64,000 nt of DNA, from positions 4,628 through 68,627 of the forward strand of contig CAKRYE010000002.1 of the NCBI GenBank assembly GCA_934426285.1. Direction: 5' to 3'. Shown here piece by piece: positions 51,686-61,776 of the stretch. A model generated the notes under the pieces. The model worked only from the letters and a program-made list of their open reading frames with translations, was not told the origin of the DNA and ran no database searches. The stretch comes from an uncultured Blautia sp. (GTDB taxonomy: Bacteria > Bacillota > Clostridia > Lachnospirales > Lachnospiraceae). Each line of letters opens with the position of its first letter. Within the stretch, counting starts at the first letter, position 1. Made by a program: the position numbers and the translations under genes.

Positions 51686-52675
51686 TTATCCGTCGAGCCT
51701 GGCCACGACTTCTGCATATTTTCCTGTACCTACTGCAACTACACCCATTGCATTCTGCACTGTCAGCGTGCTCACACCGGTTCTCTGCTCGATCAGTGTA
51801 TCCATTCCATGAAGCAATGCCCCACCTCCGGTAAGGACAATTCCCCTGTCCACAATATCTGCAGCCAGTTCCGGAGGAGTCTTCTCAAGAACCCCATGAA
51901 CTGCTTCCACGATCTGTCCTGTAGCATCCTTAAGGGCCACACGGATTTCCTCTGAGGTAAGTGTAACAACCTTGGGAAGTCCTGTGTTTACATTACGTCC
52001 CTTCACCTCCATAGTTCTGGGGTCTGGTTCCTCACAGGCAGTTCCGATCTGTATTTTAATCTTCTCTGCCATATCTTCTCCTATAAAAAGGCCATGACTT
52101 TTTCTGGCATAATTCATGATCGCCTGGTTAAAAATATCTCCGGCCACCTTGACAGAAGCAGAAACAACTACTCCTCCCATGGAAATCACTGCAACATCCG
52201 TAGTTCCGGCTCCAATATCCACTACCAGATTTCCAAAGGGCTTGGTCACATCCAGTCCTGCTCCGATGGCTGCTGCAATAGGCTCCTCTACCATATACAC
52301 GTTTCTGGCTCCCGCCTGATAAGTAGCCTCCTCTACTGCCTTTCTCTCAATCTCCGTAATTCCGCTTGGAACGCAAATACTGATCCTTGGCTTACGGAAA
52401 GCACGCCTTCCCATTGCTTTGGAAATAAAATATTTCAGCATTTTTTCCATAACATTATAATCTACGATCACGCCCTGTCGGATAGGGCGAATAATCTCCA
52501 TATCAGAAGTAATGTGTGCCTCCGCACTGCGGGCTTCTTCCCCGATTGCTCTGATCTTCTCTGTATTTTTATCATAAACTACAACGGAAGGCTCATTAAG
52601 CACCAGACCTCTTGTTGTAGAATAAGCCAGACTGTTCCTGGTTCCCAGGTCAATTCCAATATCACTTGCAGGCAT
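51686..52675 (-). CDS. MreB/Mbl-like actin-fold rod-shape protein
   Basis: 329 residues from MPASDIGIDLGT at 52675 (AAGGGG upstream). Actin-type phosphate loops: IGIDLGTRNSLAY in place of the usual GTANTLVY, and VVDIGAGTTDVAVIS; the adenosine motif TGGGALLHGMDTLIE and FRKPRISICVPSGITEIE also match MreB. It organises cell-wall elongation. mreC and mreD are not adjacent, so this is probably an Mbl/MreBH-like paralogue. It has its own -10 (TATAAT at 52747-52742) and a leader hairpin at 52703-52724, and ends at a strong terminator. Confidence 0.88.
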   Translation of the reverse strand: MPASDIGIDLGTRNSLAYSTTRGLVLNEPSVVVYDKNTEKIRAIGEEARSAEAHITSDMEIIRPIRQGVIVDYNVMEKMLKYFISKAMGRRAFRKPRISICVPSGITEIERKAVEEATYQAGARNVYMVEEPIAAAIGAGLDVTKPFGNLVVDIGAGTTDVAVISMGGVVVSASVKVAGDIFNQAIMNYARKSHGLFIGEDMAEKIKIQIGTACEEPDPRTMEVKGRNVNTGLPKVVTLTSEEIRVALKDATGQIVEAVHGVLEKTPPELAADIVDRGIVLTGGGALLHGMDTLIEQRTGVSTLTVQNAMGVVAVGTGKYAEVVARLDG

Positions 52676-52702
52676 AGGAATCCCCTTTCTTTCTGTTTTG
52701 AT

Positions 52703-52724
52703 CAAGCGGATAAAATCATCCGCT
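52703..52724. repeat. 22-base hairpin repeat in the mreB-like leader
   Basis: An exact copy of 4191-4212: AGCGGAT and ATCCGCT around a 6-base loop. Here it falls about 10-30 bases after the predicted transcription start of the mreB-like gene, so it would form in the mRNA leader. No U-run follows, so it is not the uvrA terminator. Confidence 0.6.
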
Positions 52725-52793
52725 CTGCTGTTTGCGTATTCATTATATACAACTTTTATTGAAAAAGAAAGCCCTGCAATGTTATTTCAGATA

Positions 52794-55634
52794 TTATTCC
52801 AGGTATTTTTTCACATATTTTCCGGTATAAGAAACCGGCGACTGTGCTACTTCCTCCGGTGTTCCCCAGGCAACTACCGTACCTCCCTTGTCGCCCCCTT
52901 CCGGACCAATATCAATAATATAATCGGCTGTCTTGATCACATCCAGATTATGTTCGATGACTACTACCGTATTGCCACCCTCTGATAATCGCTTCAGAAT
53001 CTCCACAAGCTTATGCACATCAGCAAAATGAAGACCTGTTGTGGGCTCATCCAGAATATAAATGGTTTTACCTGTACTTCTCTTACTCAGCTCTGTGGCA
53101 AGCTTGATCCTCTGGGCTTCTCCTCCGGAAAGCTCTGTGGAAGGCTGTCCCAGACGGATATAAGAAAGTCCCACATCATAAAGAGTCTGGATCTTTCTTT
53201 TAATTGAAGGAACATTTTCAAAAAAGGTCAGTGCCTCCTCCACAGTCATATTCAATACATCATAAATACTCTTGCCCTTATATTTTACTTCCAGAGTTTC
53301 TCTGTTATAACGTTTTCCTTTGCAGACTTCACAGGGTACATAAACATCCGGAAGAAAATGCATCTCGATCTTTATAATACCGTCACCACTGCAGGCCTCA
53401 CATCTGCCGCCTTTTACATTAAAGCTGAAGCGTCCCTTCTTGTAGCCCTTCGCCTTGGCATCTGCTGTGGCAGCAAAAAGATCCCTGATCTGATCAAACA
53501 CTCCGGTATAAGTTGCAGGATTAGACCTGGGTGTACGCCCAATCGGTGACTGGTCAATATTGATCACCTTATCAAGCTGATCTACTCCCAGAATATCCTT
53601 ATGTTTACCAGGAATCACTCTGGCCCGGTTCAGGTCTCTGGCCAGACGCTTATACAGAATCTCATTGATCAGAGAACTCTTACCTGATCCGGAAACTCCG
53701 GTAATGCAGGTCATAATCCCCAGCGGAACTTTCACATCAATATTCTTAAGATTATTCTCTGCTGCCCCTTTGATCGTAAGGAACCCGGTCGGTTTACGTC
53801 TCTCTGCTGGTACCGGAATCTTTAATTTTCCACTCAGATAAGCTCCTGTAATAGAATTTTCATTCTTCATCAGATCTTCAGCAGTTCCCATGGCAACCAG
53901 CTGTCCGCCATGCTCTCCTGCTCCCGGCCCGATATCCACAATACAGTCTGCAGCACGCATGGTGTCCTCATCATGTTCTACAACGATCAGGCTGTTTCCC
54001 AGATCACGAAGCTTCATCAGGGAACTTAGAAGTCTGTCATTGTCTCTCTGATGAAGTCCGATACTGGGCTCATCCAGAATATAGGCAACCCCTACCAGAC
54101 CGGAGCCGATCTGTGTAGCCAAACGGATCCTTTGTGCTTCCCCGCCGGAAAGAGTACCCGTAGCACGGCCCAGAGACAAATAATCCAGACCTACATCAGA
54201 CAGAAAGCTGACTCTCGCTCTGATCTCCTTCAGTATCTGCTTACCGATCAGCTGCTGCTGTTCCGATAACTGCATATCTGCCAGAAAAGCCTTCAGCTTC
54301 TCTATAGAAAGATTGGTGATCTCATAGATATTCTTATCTGCCACTGTTACAGCCAGAGATTCTTTCTTCAGTCTCTGTCCTTTACAGGTTTTACAGGGAG
54401 TGATGCGCATAAAAGACTCATACTCCTGCTTCATGGTATCTGAGCCTGTCTCCCGGTATCTCTGCTCCACATTTCGGATCAGTCCCGGAAATGCCACATC
54501 ATAAACACCCTCTCCGCGCTGACCTTTATAATAAACTTTAACGGAATGCCCATTGGTTCCATTGACCAGAATATCCTTGATCTTCTCCGGATAATCCTCA
54601 AATGGGGTTGCCAGACTGAAATCATACTCCCTGGCAAGTGCATCCAGGATTGCTCTGGAAAAACTGCCCTCGCTTGTGCATGACTGCCATCCTGTCACCA
54701 CAATGGCACCCTCAAGAATACTCAATGATTTATCCGGAATCATCAGATCAATATCAAATTCCATCTTATATCCCAATCCCAGACAATCCGGGCAGGCACC
54801 AAAGGGATTGTTAAAGGAAAAACTTCTGGGCTCGATCTCATCAATACTCACTCCACAGTCCGGACAGGAGAAACTCTGGCTGAAATTATGGATATTTCCA
54901 TCCATAGTGTCTACCATCAAAAGCCCTTCTGCCAACTCCAGTACAGTCTCAATGGAATCGGAAAGTCTCTTCTCAATCCCCGGCTTTACGATCAGACGGT
55001 CTACAACGATCTCTATATTATGTTTGATATTCTTATCCAGGCTGATCTCCTCAGAAAGCTCATACATATTTCCGTCAATCTGCACACGGACATAACCGCT
55101 TCGCTTGGCCTGATCCAGAAGCCTGGCATGGGTTCCCTTACGTCCTCTCACAACAGGAGCCAGCAGCTGGAGCTTCGTTCGCTCAGGAAAAGACATAATA
55201 CTGTCTACCATCTGGTCTACTGTCTGCTTCTTAATCTCTCTTCCGCATTTGGGACAATGGGGAATTCCCACTCTGGCATACAGAAGTCTGAAATAGTCAT
55301 AAATCTCTGTCACAGTCCCCACTGTGGAACGGGGATTACGGTTGGTAGATTTCTGATCAATGGAAATGGCAGGGGGCAGACCCTCGATACTTTCCACATC
55401 CGGCTTCTCCATCTGTCCCAGGAACTGCCTTGCATAAGAAGAAAGGGATTCCATATATCGTCTCTGTCCCTCTGCATAAATGGTATCAAAAGCCAGTGAT
55501 GACTTACCGGAACCACTCAGTCCGGTAAGCACTACAAACTTATCTCTGGGAATATCTACACTTAAATTCTTAAGATTATTAACATTCGCTCCTCTGATCC
55601 TGATAAATTGTTTCTTCGTTGTATCCGCAGCCAT
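52794..55634 (-). CDS. uvrA: excinuclease ABC subunit A
   Basis: 946 residues, the normal UvrA length. Two ABC modules: [14 protein letters not shown] with the first signature, then [13 protein letters not shown] with the second signature [14 protein letters not shown]. Zinc fingers CPKCGREI..., CPDCGVSI and CEACSGDGI...CEVCKGKRY are intact. It finds bulky DNA damage together with UvrB. The start follows GGAGGCAGGCA. The promoter overlaps a LexA-type box, so it should be SOS-induced. uvrB and uvrC are not in the window. Confidence 0.98.
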   Translation of the reverse strand: MAADTTKKQFIRIRGANVNNLKNLSVDIPRDKFVVLTGLSGSGKSSLAFDTIYAEGQRRYMESLSSYARQFLGQMEKPDVESIEGLPPAISIDQKSTNRNPRSTVGTVTEIYDYFRLLYARVGIPHCPKCGREIKKQTVDQMVDSIMSFPERTKLQLLAPVVRGRKGTHARLLDQAKRSGYVRVQIDGNMYELSEEISLDKNIKHNIEIVVDRLIVKPGIEKRLSDSIETVLELAEGLLMVDTMDGNIHNFSQSFSCPDCGVSIDEIEPRSFSFNNPFGACPDCLGLGYKMEFDIDLMIPDKSLSILEGAIVVTGWQSCTSEGSFSRAILDALAREYDFSLATPFEDYPEKIKDILVNGTNGHSVKVYYKGQRGEGVYDVAFPGLIRNVEQRYRETGSDTMKQEYESFMRITPCKTCKGQRLKKESLAVTVADKNIYEITNLSIEKLKAFLADMQLSEQQQLIGKQILKEIRARVSFLSDVGLDYLSLGRATGTLSGGEAQRIRLATQIGSGLVGVAYILDEPSIGLHQRDNDRLLSSLMKLRDLGNSLIVVEHDEDTMRAADCIVDIGPGAGEHGGQLVAMGTAEDLMKNENSITGAYLSGKLKIPVPAERRKPTGFLTIKGAAENNLKNIDVKVPLGIMTCITGVSGSGKSSLINEILYKRLARDLNRARVIPGKHKDILGVDQLDKVINIDQSPIGRTPRSNPATYTGVFDQIRDLFAATADAKAKGYKKGRFSFNVKGGRCEACSGDGIIKIEMHFLPDVYVPCEVCKGKRYNRETLEVKYKGKSIYDVLNMTVEEALTFFENVPSIKRKIQTLYDVGLSYIRLGQPSTELSGGEAQRIKLATELSKRSTGKTIYILDEPTTGLHFADVHKLVEILKRLSEGGNTVVVIEHNLDVIKTADYIIDIGPEGGDKGGTVVAWGTPEEVAQSPVSYTGKYVKKYLE

Positions 55635-55692
55635 TGCCTGCCTCCTGTTTCCTATAGTACTTCATTCCACTTCATTTCCGAATTCTGTTCCC

Positions 55693-55721
55693 AGTATAAT
55701 ATAGGAACATTTGTTCGTCAA
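55693..55721 (-). promoter_or_regulatory. SOS-regulated promoter of uvrA with a LexA box
   Basis: Minus strand -35 TTGACG (55721-55716), 17-base spacer, -10 TATACT (55698-55693). The sequence CGAACAAATGTTCC (55717-55704) fits the Firmicute LexA/DinR consensus CGAACnnnnGTTCG at all but the last base and fills the spacer, so LexA would block polymerase. Confidence 0.85.
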
Positions 55722-55726
55722 GCTGT

Positions 55727-56866
55727 TTACAGCAAAAATTCCGCCATAATCGAATTACTTACATGGATTCCATCCCTGCTCAGGAAGATCCTGCCATCTT
55801 GCTCCAGCAGCAATCCCATGGACTCATACTTCTCCAGAACCTCTTCATATACTGACTCTATTGTACAGCCAAAATTCTCTTGAAAATCAGACTTTACAAT
55901 TCCCCTGATCATGCGAAGACCAAGGAACATAAATTCTGCCATTTCATCTTCTCTTGTGAGAGATGGCTCTTTTTCCCTTATTTTTTCCAGATTTCTGCTG
56001 TTTTCCAGATATTTTTTCATATCTGCAGTATTGGCAAAGCGTTCTTTTCCATAAAGGGAAGAAGCTCCCAGACCAAATCCCAGATAATCCTGTCTGGTCC
56101 AGTAGCCTACGTTATGTCTGCATTCCCTGCCTTTTCTGGCATAATTGGAAATCTCATACTGTTCAAACCCATATTCCTTCAGGATCTGTGCAGTTGCTTC
56201 ATACATATTATATTCTGTATCTTCATCAGGCAGATTAAGCTTCCGCGCAGCAAAGGGTGTCCCCTCTTCCACGATCAGGCTGTATGCAGAAATATGTTCC
56301 GGTTCCAATTCTGCAACTGTTCGCAGATTTTTCACCCAGCCCTCATAGGTCTGATCCGGAATTGCACTCATTAAATCAATATTAATATTGTCAAATCCAA
56401 CTATCCTTGCCTCTTGATAGGTTTCCAGAAACTGCCCGTAATTATGAATTCTTCCCAGAATTTTCAGCTCCCTGTCCTCAGGGGACTGCAGTCCTATACT
56501 TAATCGGTTGATTCCCATTTCTCTGTATGCCTGAAGCTTGCCAATATTTGCTGTTCCCGGATTTACCTCTATGGTAATCTCTGCATCCTCTTCTATTTTA
56601 AATCTGTTTCTGATTTCTTTCAGTATGTCTCCCAGAAGTCTCTCATCCAACACAGAAGGAGTGCCTCCTCCAATAAATATGGAGGATACACTCCTTCCTT
56701 CACCTTCCTCTACTGCCTGTATTTCCCTCAGAAGAGCCTGTACATAATCAGCTTGCTCCTTTGGTCCCGAAGGCCCTGAAAGGAAATCACAGTAATCACA
56801 TTTTCTGATGCAGAACGGAATGTGGATATAGATTTCCATAGGAGAATTTTCTTTCCTATTCTTCAT
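55727..56866 (-). CDS. hemW: radical SAM HemW-like protein (coproporphyrinogen oxidase family)
   Basis: 379 residues from the ATG at 56866 (AGGAG close upstream; overlaps the lipoprotein stop). IYIHIPFCIRKCDYCDF holds the radical SAM CxxxCxxC; IFIGGGTPSVL and EVNPGT follow. The Cys spacing has no extra Cys of the CxxxCxxCxC form of true HemN, fitting HemW, a haem-handling protein. It is in the conserved lepA-hemW order. hrcA, which often follows, is replaced here by uvrA. Confidence 0.9.
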   Translation of the reverse strand: MKNRKENSPMEIYIHIPFCIRKCDYCDFLSGPSGPKEQADYVQALLREIQAVEEGEGRSVSSIFIGGGTPSVLDERLLGDILKEIRNRFKIEEDAEITIEVNPGTANIGKLQAYREMGINRLSIGLQSPEDRELKILGRIHNYGQFLETYQEARIVGFDNINIDLMSAIPDQTYEGWVKNLRTVAELEPEHISAYSLIVEEGTPFAARKLNLPDEDTEYNMYEATAQILKEYGFEQYEISNYARKGRECRHNVGYWTRQDYLGFGLGASSLYGKERFANTADMKKYLENSRNLEKIREKEPSLTREDEMAEFMFLGLRMIRGIVKSDFQENFGCTIESVYEEVLEKYESMGLLLEQDGRIFLSRDGIHVSNSIMAEFLL

Positions 56867-57098
56867 TTTCTCCTGCCAGATATTCATTCACCATTGTCAA
56901 ATTTCCGTTTGTAGTAACCGCTGCAGAGTCCACCTGTTCCACAGAAGGAGTAGGTGTATTAGAAGGCGCCGCCACAGTAATAGGCAGCACCTTGGAAGAA
57001 GCCGCATCCAATTCCTTCTTTTTTCCACAGCCAGCTATTATGATACAGAATAAACTTGCCAGTAAAATGACCACTGCCCTTCTATTTATTTTTATCAT
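56856..57098 (-). CDS. small lipoprotein of unknown function
   Basis: 80 residues from the ATG at 57098, chosen because GAGGGTG lies before it and the signal peptide then starts at once; an ATG overlapping the lepA stop would add 14 residues. The signal RRAVVILLASLFCIIIAGC has a lipobox IAGC, so the Cys would be lipidated. The rest is a Ser/Thr/Pro/Val-rich chain with no domain. It sits between lepA and hemW. Confidence 0.7.
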   Translation of the reverse strand: MIKINRRAVVILLASLFCIIIAGCGKKKELDAASSKVLPITVAAPSNTPTPSVEQVDSAAVTTNGNLTMVNEYLAGENEE

Positions 57099-57129
57099 GC
57101 CAAACACCCTCAATTCTTCTGTGCGGTTT

Positions 57130-58938
57130 TTATTTATCATCCAGCTTCAGTACACTCATAAAGGCTTTCTGCGGAATTTCCACATTACCTACCTGGCGCA
57201 TACGCTTCTTACCTTCCTTCTGTTTCTCCAGAAGTTTCTTCTTACGGGAAATATCACCACCGTAACATTTGGCAAGAACGTCCTTACGCATAGCACGTAC
57301 CGTCTCTCTTGCAATGATCTTGCTTCCGATGGCAGCCTGGATTGGAATTTCAAAAAGCTGGCGCGGAATCTCATCCTTCAGTTTCTCACACATCTTACGG
57401 CCTCTCTCATAGGCAGTATCTGCATGTACGATAAAGGAAAGGGCATCCACCTCTTCTTTATTTACCAGAATATCCAGCTTCACAAGTTCACTTCTCTCAT
57501 ATCCGCAAAGTTCATAGTCCAGGGAAGCATAGCCTCTGGAACGGGATTTCAGCGCATCAAAAAAATCATAGATGATTTCATTTAATGGAAGCTTATATTT
57601 CAGAAGGGCACGTGTTTCTTCCATATAATCCATTCCCAGATACTGTCCTCTTCGCTCCTGGCAAAGATCCATAATAGCACCGATAAATTCTGTTGTCACC
57701 ATGATCTCAGCATTTACCATAGGCTCTTCCATATATTCGATCTCTGACGGGTCAGGCAGATTGCTTGGATTTGTCAAATTGATAACTTCACCGTTTGTCT
57801 TGTGAACTTTATAAATTACGCCCGGTGCTGTGGTTACAAGGTCAAGGTTATATTCTCTTTCCAGACGTTCCTGAATGATCTCCAGATGAAGAAGTCCCAG
57901 GAATCCGCAGCGGAAACCAAAGCCAAGAGCTACAGATGTCTCCGGCTCATAGAAAAGAGAAGCATCGTTAAGCTGAAGTTTCTCAAGTGCATCTCTTAAA
58001 TCTCCATATTTGGCACCGTCTGCAGGATATAATCCGCAGTATACCATAGGATTTACTTTCTTATAGCCCGGAAGTGCTTCTGCACATGGTCTGTCCTTAT
58101 CTGTAACTGTGTCACCTACCCGAGTGTCACCAAGATTTTTAATGCTGGCAGTGATGTAACCAACCATGCCTGCTGTCAGTTCCTCGCATGGAATGAACTG
58201 ACCTGCACCAAAGTATCCTACTTCTACAACCTCTGTGGTGAAGCCGGTTGCCATCATATGGATCTGAGTGCCTCTTTTCACACGGCCATCCATAACACGG
58301 CAGAATACAATAACACCTTTGTATGCATCATAGATTGAGTCAAAGATCAGTGCCTTCAATGGTGCATCTACATCACCGTGAGGTGCGGGGATCTTTGTCA
58401 CAATCTGCTCCAGCACTTCTTCCACGTTCAGTCCTGTTTTGGCAGAAATTCTCGGAGCGTCGTGGGCTTCAAGTCCAATAACATCCTCGATCTCATTTAC
58501 TACACGGTCCGGTTCTGCACTTGGCAGATCGATCTTGTTGATAACAGGAAGAACATCCAAATCATGGTCAAGTGCAAGGTATACATTTGCCAGTGTCTGA
58601 GCTTCGATTCCCTGTGCTGCATCTACTACCAGGATCGCACCGTCACAGGCAGCAAGGCTTCGGGATACTTCATAGTTGAAGTCGACATGACCTGGGGTGT
58701 CAATCAGGTTAAAGATATATTCTTCCCCGTCTTTGGCTTTGTATACAATACGCACTGCTTGGGATTTGATGGTAATCCCACGCTCTCTTTCAAGCTCCAT
58801 GTTGTCCAGTACCTGTGACTGCATTTCACGTTCAGTCAAAGTTCCGGTCATTTCGATAATTCTGTCGGCAAGGGTGGATTTGCCATGGTCTATATGTGCA
58901 ATAATACAGAAATTTCTGATTTTGCTCTGATCTATCAT
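57130..58938 (-). CDS. lepA: elongation factor 4
   Basis: 602 residues, the normal length. GTPase motifs [21 protein letters not shown] and NKIDLPSA are in the first 150 residues. Domains II, III and V follow, and the C-terminal LepA-specific domain ends [17 protein letters not shown]...[10 protein letters not shown]. It promotes back-translocation on stalled ribosomes. The start follows CTAGGAGG. Position after spoIIP and before hemW matches other Clostridia. Confidence 0.98.
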   Translation of the reverse strand: MIDQSKIRNFCIIAHIDHGKSTLADRIIEMTGTLTEREMQSQVLDNMELERERGITIKSQAVRIVYKAKDGEEYIFNLIDTPGHVDFNYEVSRSLAACDGAILVVDAAQGIEAQTLANVYLALDHDLDVLPVINKIDLPSAEPDRVVNEIEDVIGLEAHDAPRISAKTGLNVEEVLEQIVTKIPAPHGDVDAPLKALIFDSIYDAYKGVIVFCRVMDGRVKRGTQIHMMATGFTTEVVEVGYFGAGQFIPCEELTAGMVGYITASIKNLGDTRVGDTVTDKDRPCAEALPGYKKVNPMVYCGLYPADGAKYGDLRDALEKLQLNDASLFYEPETSVALGFGFRCGFLGLLHLEIIQERLEREYNLDLVTTAPGVIYKVHKTNGEVINLTNPSNLPDPSEIEYMEEPMVNAEIMVTTEFIGAIMDLCQERRGQYLGMDYMEETRALLKYKLPLNEIIYDFFDALKSRSRGYASLDYELCGYERSELVKLDILVNKEEVDALSFIVHADTAYERGRKMCEKLKDEIPRQLFEIPIQAAIGSKIIARETVRAMRKDVLAKCYGGDISRKKKLLEKQKEGKKRMRQVGNVEIPQKAFMSVLKLDDK

Positions 58939-58993
58939 TCAGGAATTCCCTCCTAGGTTCTTTTCTTTCTAATTGTTCATTTGCTAGTTGGAT

Positions 58994-59023
58994 ATTATAT
59001 CATATTATTCAGGGCTTTGTCAT
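58994..59023 (-). promoter_or_regulatory. promoter of lepA
   Basis: Minus strand -35 ATGACA (59023-59018), 18-base spacer, -10 TATAAT (58999-58994), about 55 bases before the lepA start. Confidence 0.7.
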
Positions 59024-59033
59024 CTATTTCTTC

Positions 59034-60176
59034 TTATCCCTGCAGGACTTTATTGAGGATGTAAGCAAATGGTTCCATGGCGTTTTTTACTTCCTGGACA
59101 GTGTTGGTCTGTGCACCGACTTCCAGGAGGATGGAACGAGGGCGTAAGTGAAGGTTATAGCGATAGCCGGCAAGGTAGATTCCCCTGTAAAATTCAGGGT
59201 AATATTGGGCTGCCTGATATTCCAGCTGGAAAGAGAATGCCAGGTTTTGCTGTATGTATGGATTGGGAAGATATTCCAGTGAACCTTTCGCTGTAGTGTA
59301 GCTTAGTCCATTATAAAAGAGGATCTGAGCTGTAGGTTTTCCATTAATCTCTGTTACAAGATGGCGGTCCTCGGGAACACCATCCCGATGGAGGTCTATG
59401 ATCACCTGGATATCCGGATTTTCCTGAAGGTAGGGTTCCAGATAATCCCGGGCATAATCATAGGCAGCACTGCGGTCCAGTTCCCCTCCTGCCATGTCGA
59501 ACTGTTCTTTGAGATGGACAACCTGATATCCATAATTTTCTGAAAGAAGCTGTGTCAGATAATCTCCCACTCCTACAATAGTATCCGCCTCTTCCCCTTC
59601 TCTGGAATCTGCAAATGTTTCCTGTGAATGACTGTGATAGATCAGAATCTGGGGTGTATCTGTGTCTTTTGAAATTTTAAAATCCTGTTTCAGAAAATCT
59701 CTGGCATTCAGCTGTGCAGGATTGGTTTCTGTATTGGAATCTACAATATAAAACTGTCCCAGCAGATAATCATAGTCAGCCAGCAGGTCAGGAGACAGAT
59801 CAATTACCGGATCAGGGACTGCTGTTGAAATAGTCTCCCGGGAAGTGTCCTTTTTTTCAGTCTTCTTGGTTTTCTGTTTCTTTGTTTTCTGCTTCTTCTT
59901 ACTTTTGGAATTTTCCTTCTTTTCCTTCTCTGAAATTGAAGTTTGCTCTTCCTTCGCCTTTTGTCTCAGATATTTTCCATTTTCACTGGCAATGGCCTCA
60001 TAAGTTTTCTGATCACCATACTGGTCTATTTCCCGGGATTTCTTTTCCAGAAAACGATACAGCGGCAGATGCCTGTACACATTTTTTCCTGTAAAAACAG
60101 GCTCTGGCACAATTGTCAGAATTGTAAAAAAGCACAGACTCAGCAATATGCCAAGCGCTTTCTGAAATCTGGTCAC
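59034..60176 (-). CDS. spoIIP: stage II sporulation protein P
   Basis: 380 residues starting with GTG behind GAGAGGTGAT. One N-terminal transmembrane helix (about 7-25) precedes a Lys-rich linker (about 90-115), then the SpoIIP amidase/endopeptidase domain. That domain has ILIYHSHSQETFADS and VIIDLHRDGVPE, with the zinc-type His residues, and LLEVGAQTNT near the end. With SpoIID and SpoIIM it degrades septal peptidoglycan during engulfment. A candidate sigma-E promoter lies just upstream. Confidence 0.95.
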   Translation of the reverse strand: MTRFQKALGILLSLCFFTILTIVPEPVFTGKNVYRHLPLYRFLEKKSREIDQYGDQKTYEAIASENGKYLRQKAKEEQTSISEKEKKENSKSKKKQKTKKQKTKKTEKKDTSRETISTAVPDPVIDLSPDLLADYDYLLGQFYIVDSNTETNPAQLNARDFLKQDFKISKDTDTPQILIYHSHSQETFADSREGEEADTIVGVGDYLTQLLSENYGYQVVHLKEQFDMAGGELDRSAAYDYARDYLEPYLQENPDIQVIIDLHRDGVPEDRHLVTEINGKPTAQILFYNGLSYTTAKGSLEYLPNPYIQQNLAFSFQLEYQAAQYYPEFYRGIYLAGYRYNLHLRPRSILLEVGAQTNTVQEVKNAMEPFAYILNKVLQG

Positions 60177-60195
60177 ATGATCACCTCTCAGGAGA

Positions 60196-60224
60196 ATCCT
60201 ATGACAAACTTTCCTTAAATATAC
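60196..60224 (-). promoter_or_regulatory. candidate sigma-E promoter of spoIIP
   Basis: Minus strand -35 GTATATT (60224-60218), 14-base spacer, -10 CATAGGAT (60203-60196). It matches the mother-cell sigma-E consensus in spacing and in CATA...T, with two -10 mismatches. spoIIP belongs to the sigma-E regulon in Bacillus. Confidence 0.5.
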
Positions 60225-60234
60225 TTCTGACCTG

Positions 60235-61137
60235 TCAGCAAAACGCCAGATTCAGCCCCTCTGAAATAGTAAAGCTTAAATATTTTACAGTTTCATCCAC
60301 ATCCTTCGGGGTCACAAACATGGTATGAAGATGGGGTGAGATCATTTCCTCCAGAAACTCCTTCCGTTCGGCCTCTTCCAGAGCATCCAGCAGATGGGCC
60401 ATGGAATCATGAACAATTGTTGCCGCATCTACCACTGTAGGAACTCCAATACCGATCACTTTTGTCTGTAAATTTTCCTCTGTCAGACCAATTCTGTGAT
60501 TTCCAACGCCGGATCCCGGATGAATTCCTGTATCTGTGATCTGTATGGTTCTGTTTAACCGTCTGGTACTTCTGGCAGCCAGCGCATCTATGGCAATTAC
60601 CACATCCGGTCTGGTCTCTGCCACAATTCCCTTAAGAATCTCGGAGGTCTCCATTCCTGTCTGCGCCATTACACCGGGAATAATCCCGCTGATGCGGTGC
60701 ATCTGTTCCTTTCCCAGATTTTTTAATCCGTATTCCTTGATCATATGTCTTGTGATCCGGAGATTTTCCACCACATGAGGCCCCAGAGAATCTGCTGTGA
60801 TAGCCGAATTTCCAAGCCCTGCTACCAATATGGACGTTTCCTGTTCCAATGAGATCAGATTTCTGAGATGTCTGGCAATTTCCCGGGAAATTTCTCTGTG
60901 ATAATCCTCATCCGACATGGAAAGTCCAGGGGCTTCTATTGTAATATAGTTTCCCTGGGGTCTTCCCATTGCTTTGGCACCGTTTTCTGTAGTTATTTTT
61001 ACCACCGTAGTTCGAATGTCCTTTTCCTCATCATAATTCTCACGAACCTCTACACCCCGTATTTCTACATTTTTCTCTGTAAACTGCTCCCTGGCTTCCA
61101 GTGCCAGATCTGTCCGGATTTCGTAGCTTCCCAACAT
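60235..61137 (-). CDS. gpr: germination protease GPR
   Basis: 300 residues; the family is usually 320-370, so it is slightly short. EIRTDLALEAREQF near the N-terminus resembles the SASP cleavage sequence, where the zymogen is cut. GLGNSAITADSLGP, PGVMAQTGMET, VVIAIDALAARS and GSGVGNHR match the family. It degrades small acid-soluble spore proteins on germination. The start follows AGGAGG. A 6-bp hairpin CACAGG/CCTGTG lies in the upstream region at about 61188-61203. I found no confident sigma-G promoter. Confidence 0.95.
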   Translation of the reverse strand: MLGSYEIRTDLALEAREQFTEKNVEIRGVEVRENYDEEKDIRTTVVKITTENGAKAMGRPQGNYITIEAPGLSMSDEDYHREISREIARHLRNLISLEQETSILVAGLGNSAITADSLGPHVVENLRITRHMIKEYGLKNLGKEQMHRISGIIPGVMAQTGMETSEILKGIVAETRPDVVIAIDALAARSTRRLNRTIQITDTGIHPGSGVGNHRIGLTEENLQTKVIGIGVPTVVDAATIVHDSMAHLLDALEEAERKEFLEEMISPHLHTMFVTPKDVDETVKYLSFTISEGLNLAFC

Positions 61138-61329
61138 AATTTTCCTCCTGTGTATCTAAGGTACTCTCAGAGTCTTTATTGCCATTTACACAGGATCCCC
61201 TGTGAAGTGCAAATTTATTTTTACATTGTCATTTTCCACGTTTTCACGATAAATTATACACTGTCACAAATATGTCCTATTTTCCTCTATAATAATATGA
61301 TTTTTTCTTTATTTTAGGCCAAAAATATA

Positions 61330-61358
61330 TTGACAAGTCAAAAAAACTGTAATAATAT
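61330..61358 (+). promoter_or_regulatory. promoter of rpsT
   Basis: -35 TTGACA (61330-61335), 17-base spacer, -10 TAATAT (61353-61358). The leader of about 75 bases has a hairpin CATGGG/CCCGTG at about 61374-61389. The rest of the 301-base gap to gpr holds no recognised gene. Confidence 0.8.
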
Positions 61359-61438
61359 ATATAAGCATGTTCATGGGAACGCCCGTGTCTGTTTCTATGA
61401 CAGGACATTTAAATCGAATAAAATTGGAGGTGTACGAA

Positions 61439-61702
61439 TTGGCTAACATTAAATCTGCTAAGAAAAGAATTTTAGTAAACAGAACAAAAGCAGCTAGAAA
61501 CAAATCTATCAAATCTGCTGTTAAGACTTCTATCAAAAAAGTTGAGGTTGCTGTAGAGAACAAGGATAAAGCAGCTGCAGAAGTAGCATTAAAGGATGCA
61601 GTTTCTACAATCAGCAAGGCTACATCTAAAGGTGTTTACCACAAAAACAACTGCGCAAGAAAAGTTGCTCGTTTATCCAAAGCTGTTAACAGCATTGCAT
61701 AA
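61439..61702 (+). CDS. rpsT: 30S ribosomal protein S20
   Basis: 87 residues, starting TTG behind [27 protein letters not shown] is the family N-terminus. An upstream in-frame ATG would add 24 residues without homology, so TTG is the start. Rich in Lys and helical, it binds 16S rRNA. It is the only plus-strand gene in this region and ends at a strong terminator. Confidence 0.97.
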   Translation: MANIKSAKKRILVNRTKAARNKSIKSAVKTSIKKVEVAVENKDKAAAEVALKDAVSTISKATSKGVYHKNNCARKVARLSKAVNSIA

Positions 61703-61743
61703 TAATATATTTTAGATTTTAATTATAAGCTTATGATTAAAAG

Positions 61744-61772
61744 AGACAGCCATCACCGTCATGTGGCTGTCT
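61744..61772. terminator. terminator of rpsT
   Basis: A perfect 9-bp stem AGACAGCCA/TGGCTGTCT with an 11-base loop, followed by T7. It also lies just downstream of holA on the other strand. Confidence 0.88.
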
Positions 61773-61776
61773 TTTT

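Noticed and set aside
52703-52724. uvrA terminator
   Set aside because: The stem is good but no U-run follows on the minus strand, and it lies after the mreB-like -10; better read as a leader hairpin and repeat.
61188-61203. CACAGG/CCTGTG hairpin upstream of gpr as a terminator
   Set aside because: Short stem with no T-run; no clear function.
61367-61438. ATG start for rpsT 24 codons upstream
   Set aside because: It overlaps the leader right after the -10, lacks a ribosome site and adds non-homologous residues; the TTG behind GGAGGTG gives the exact family N-terminus.
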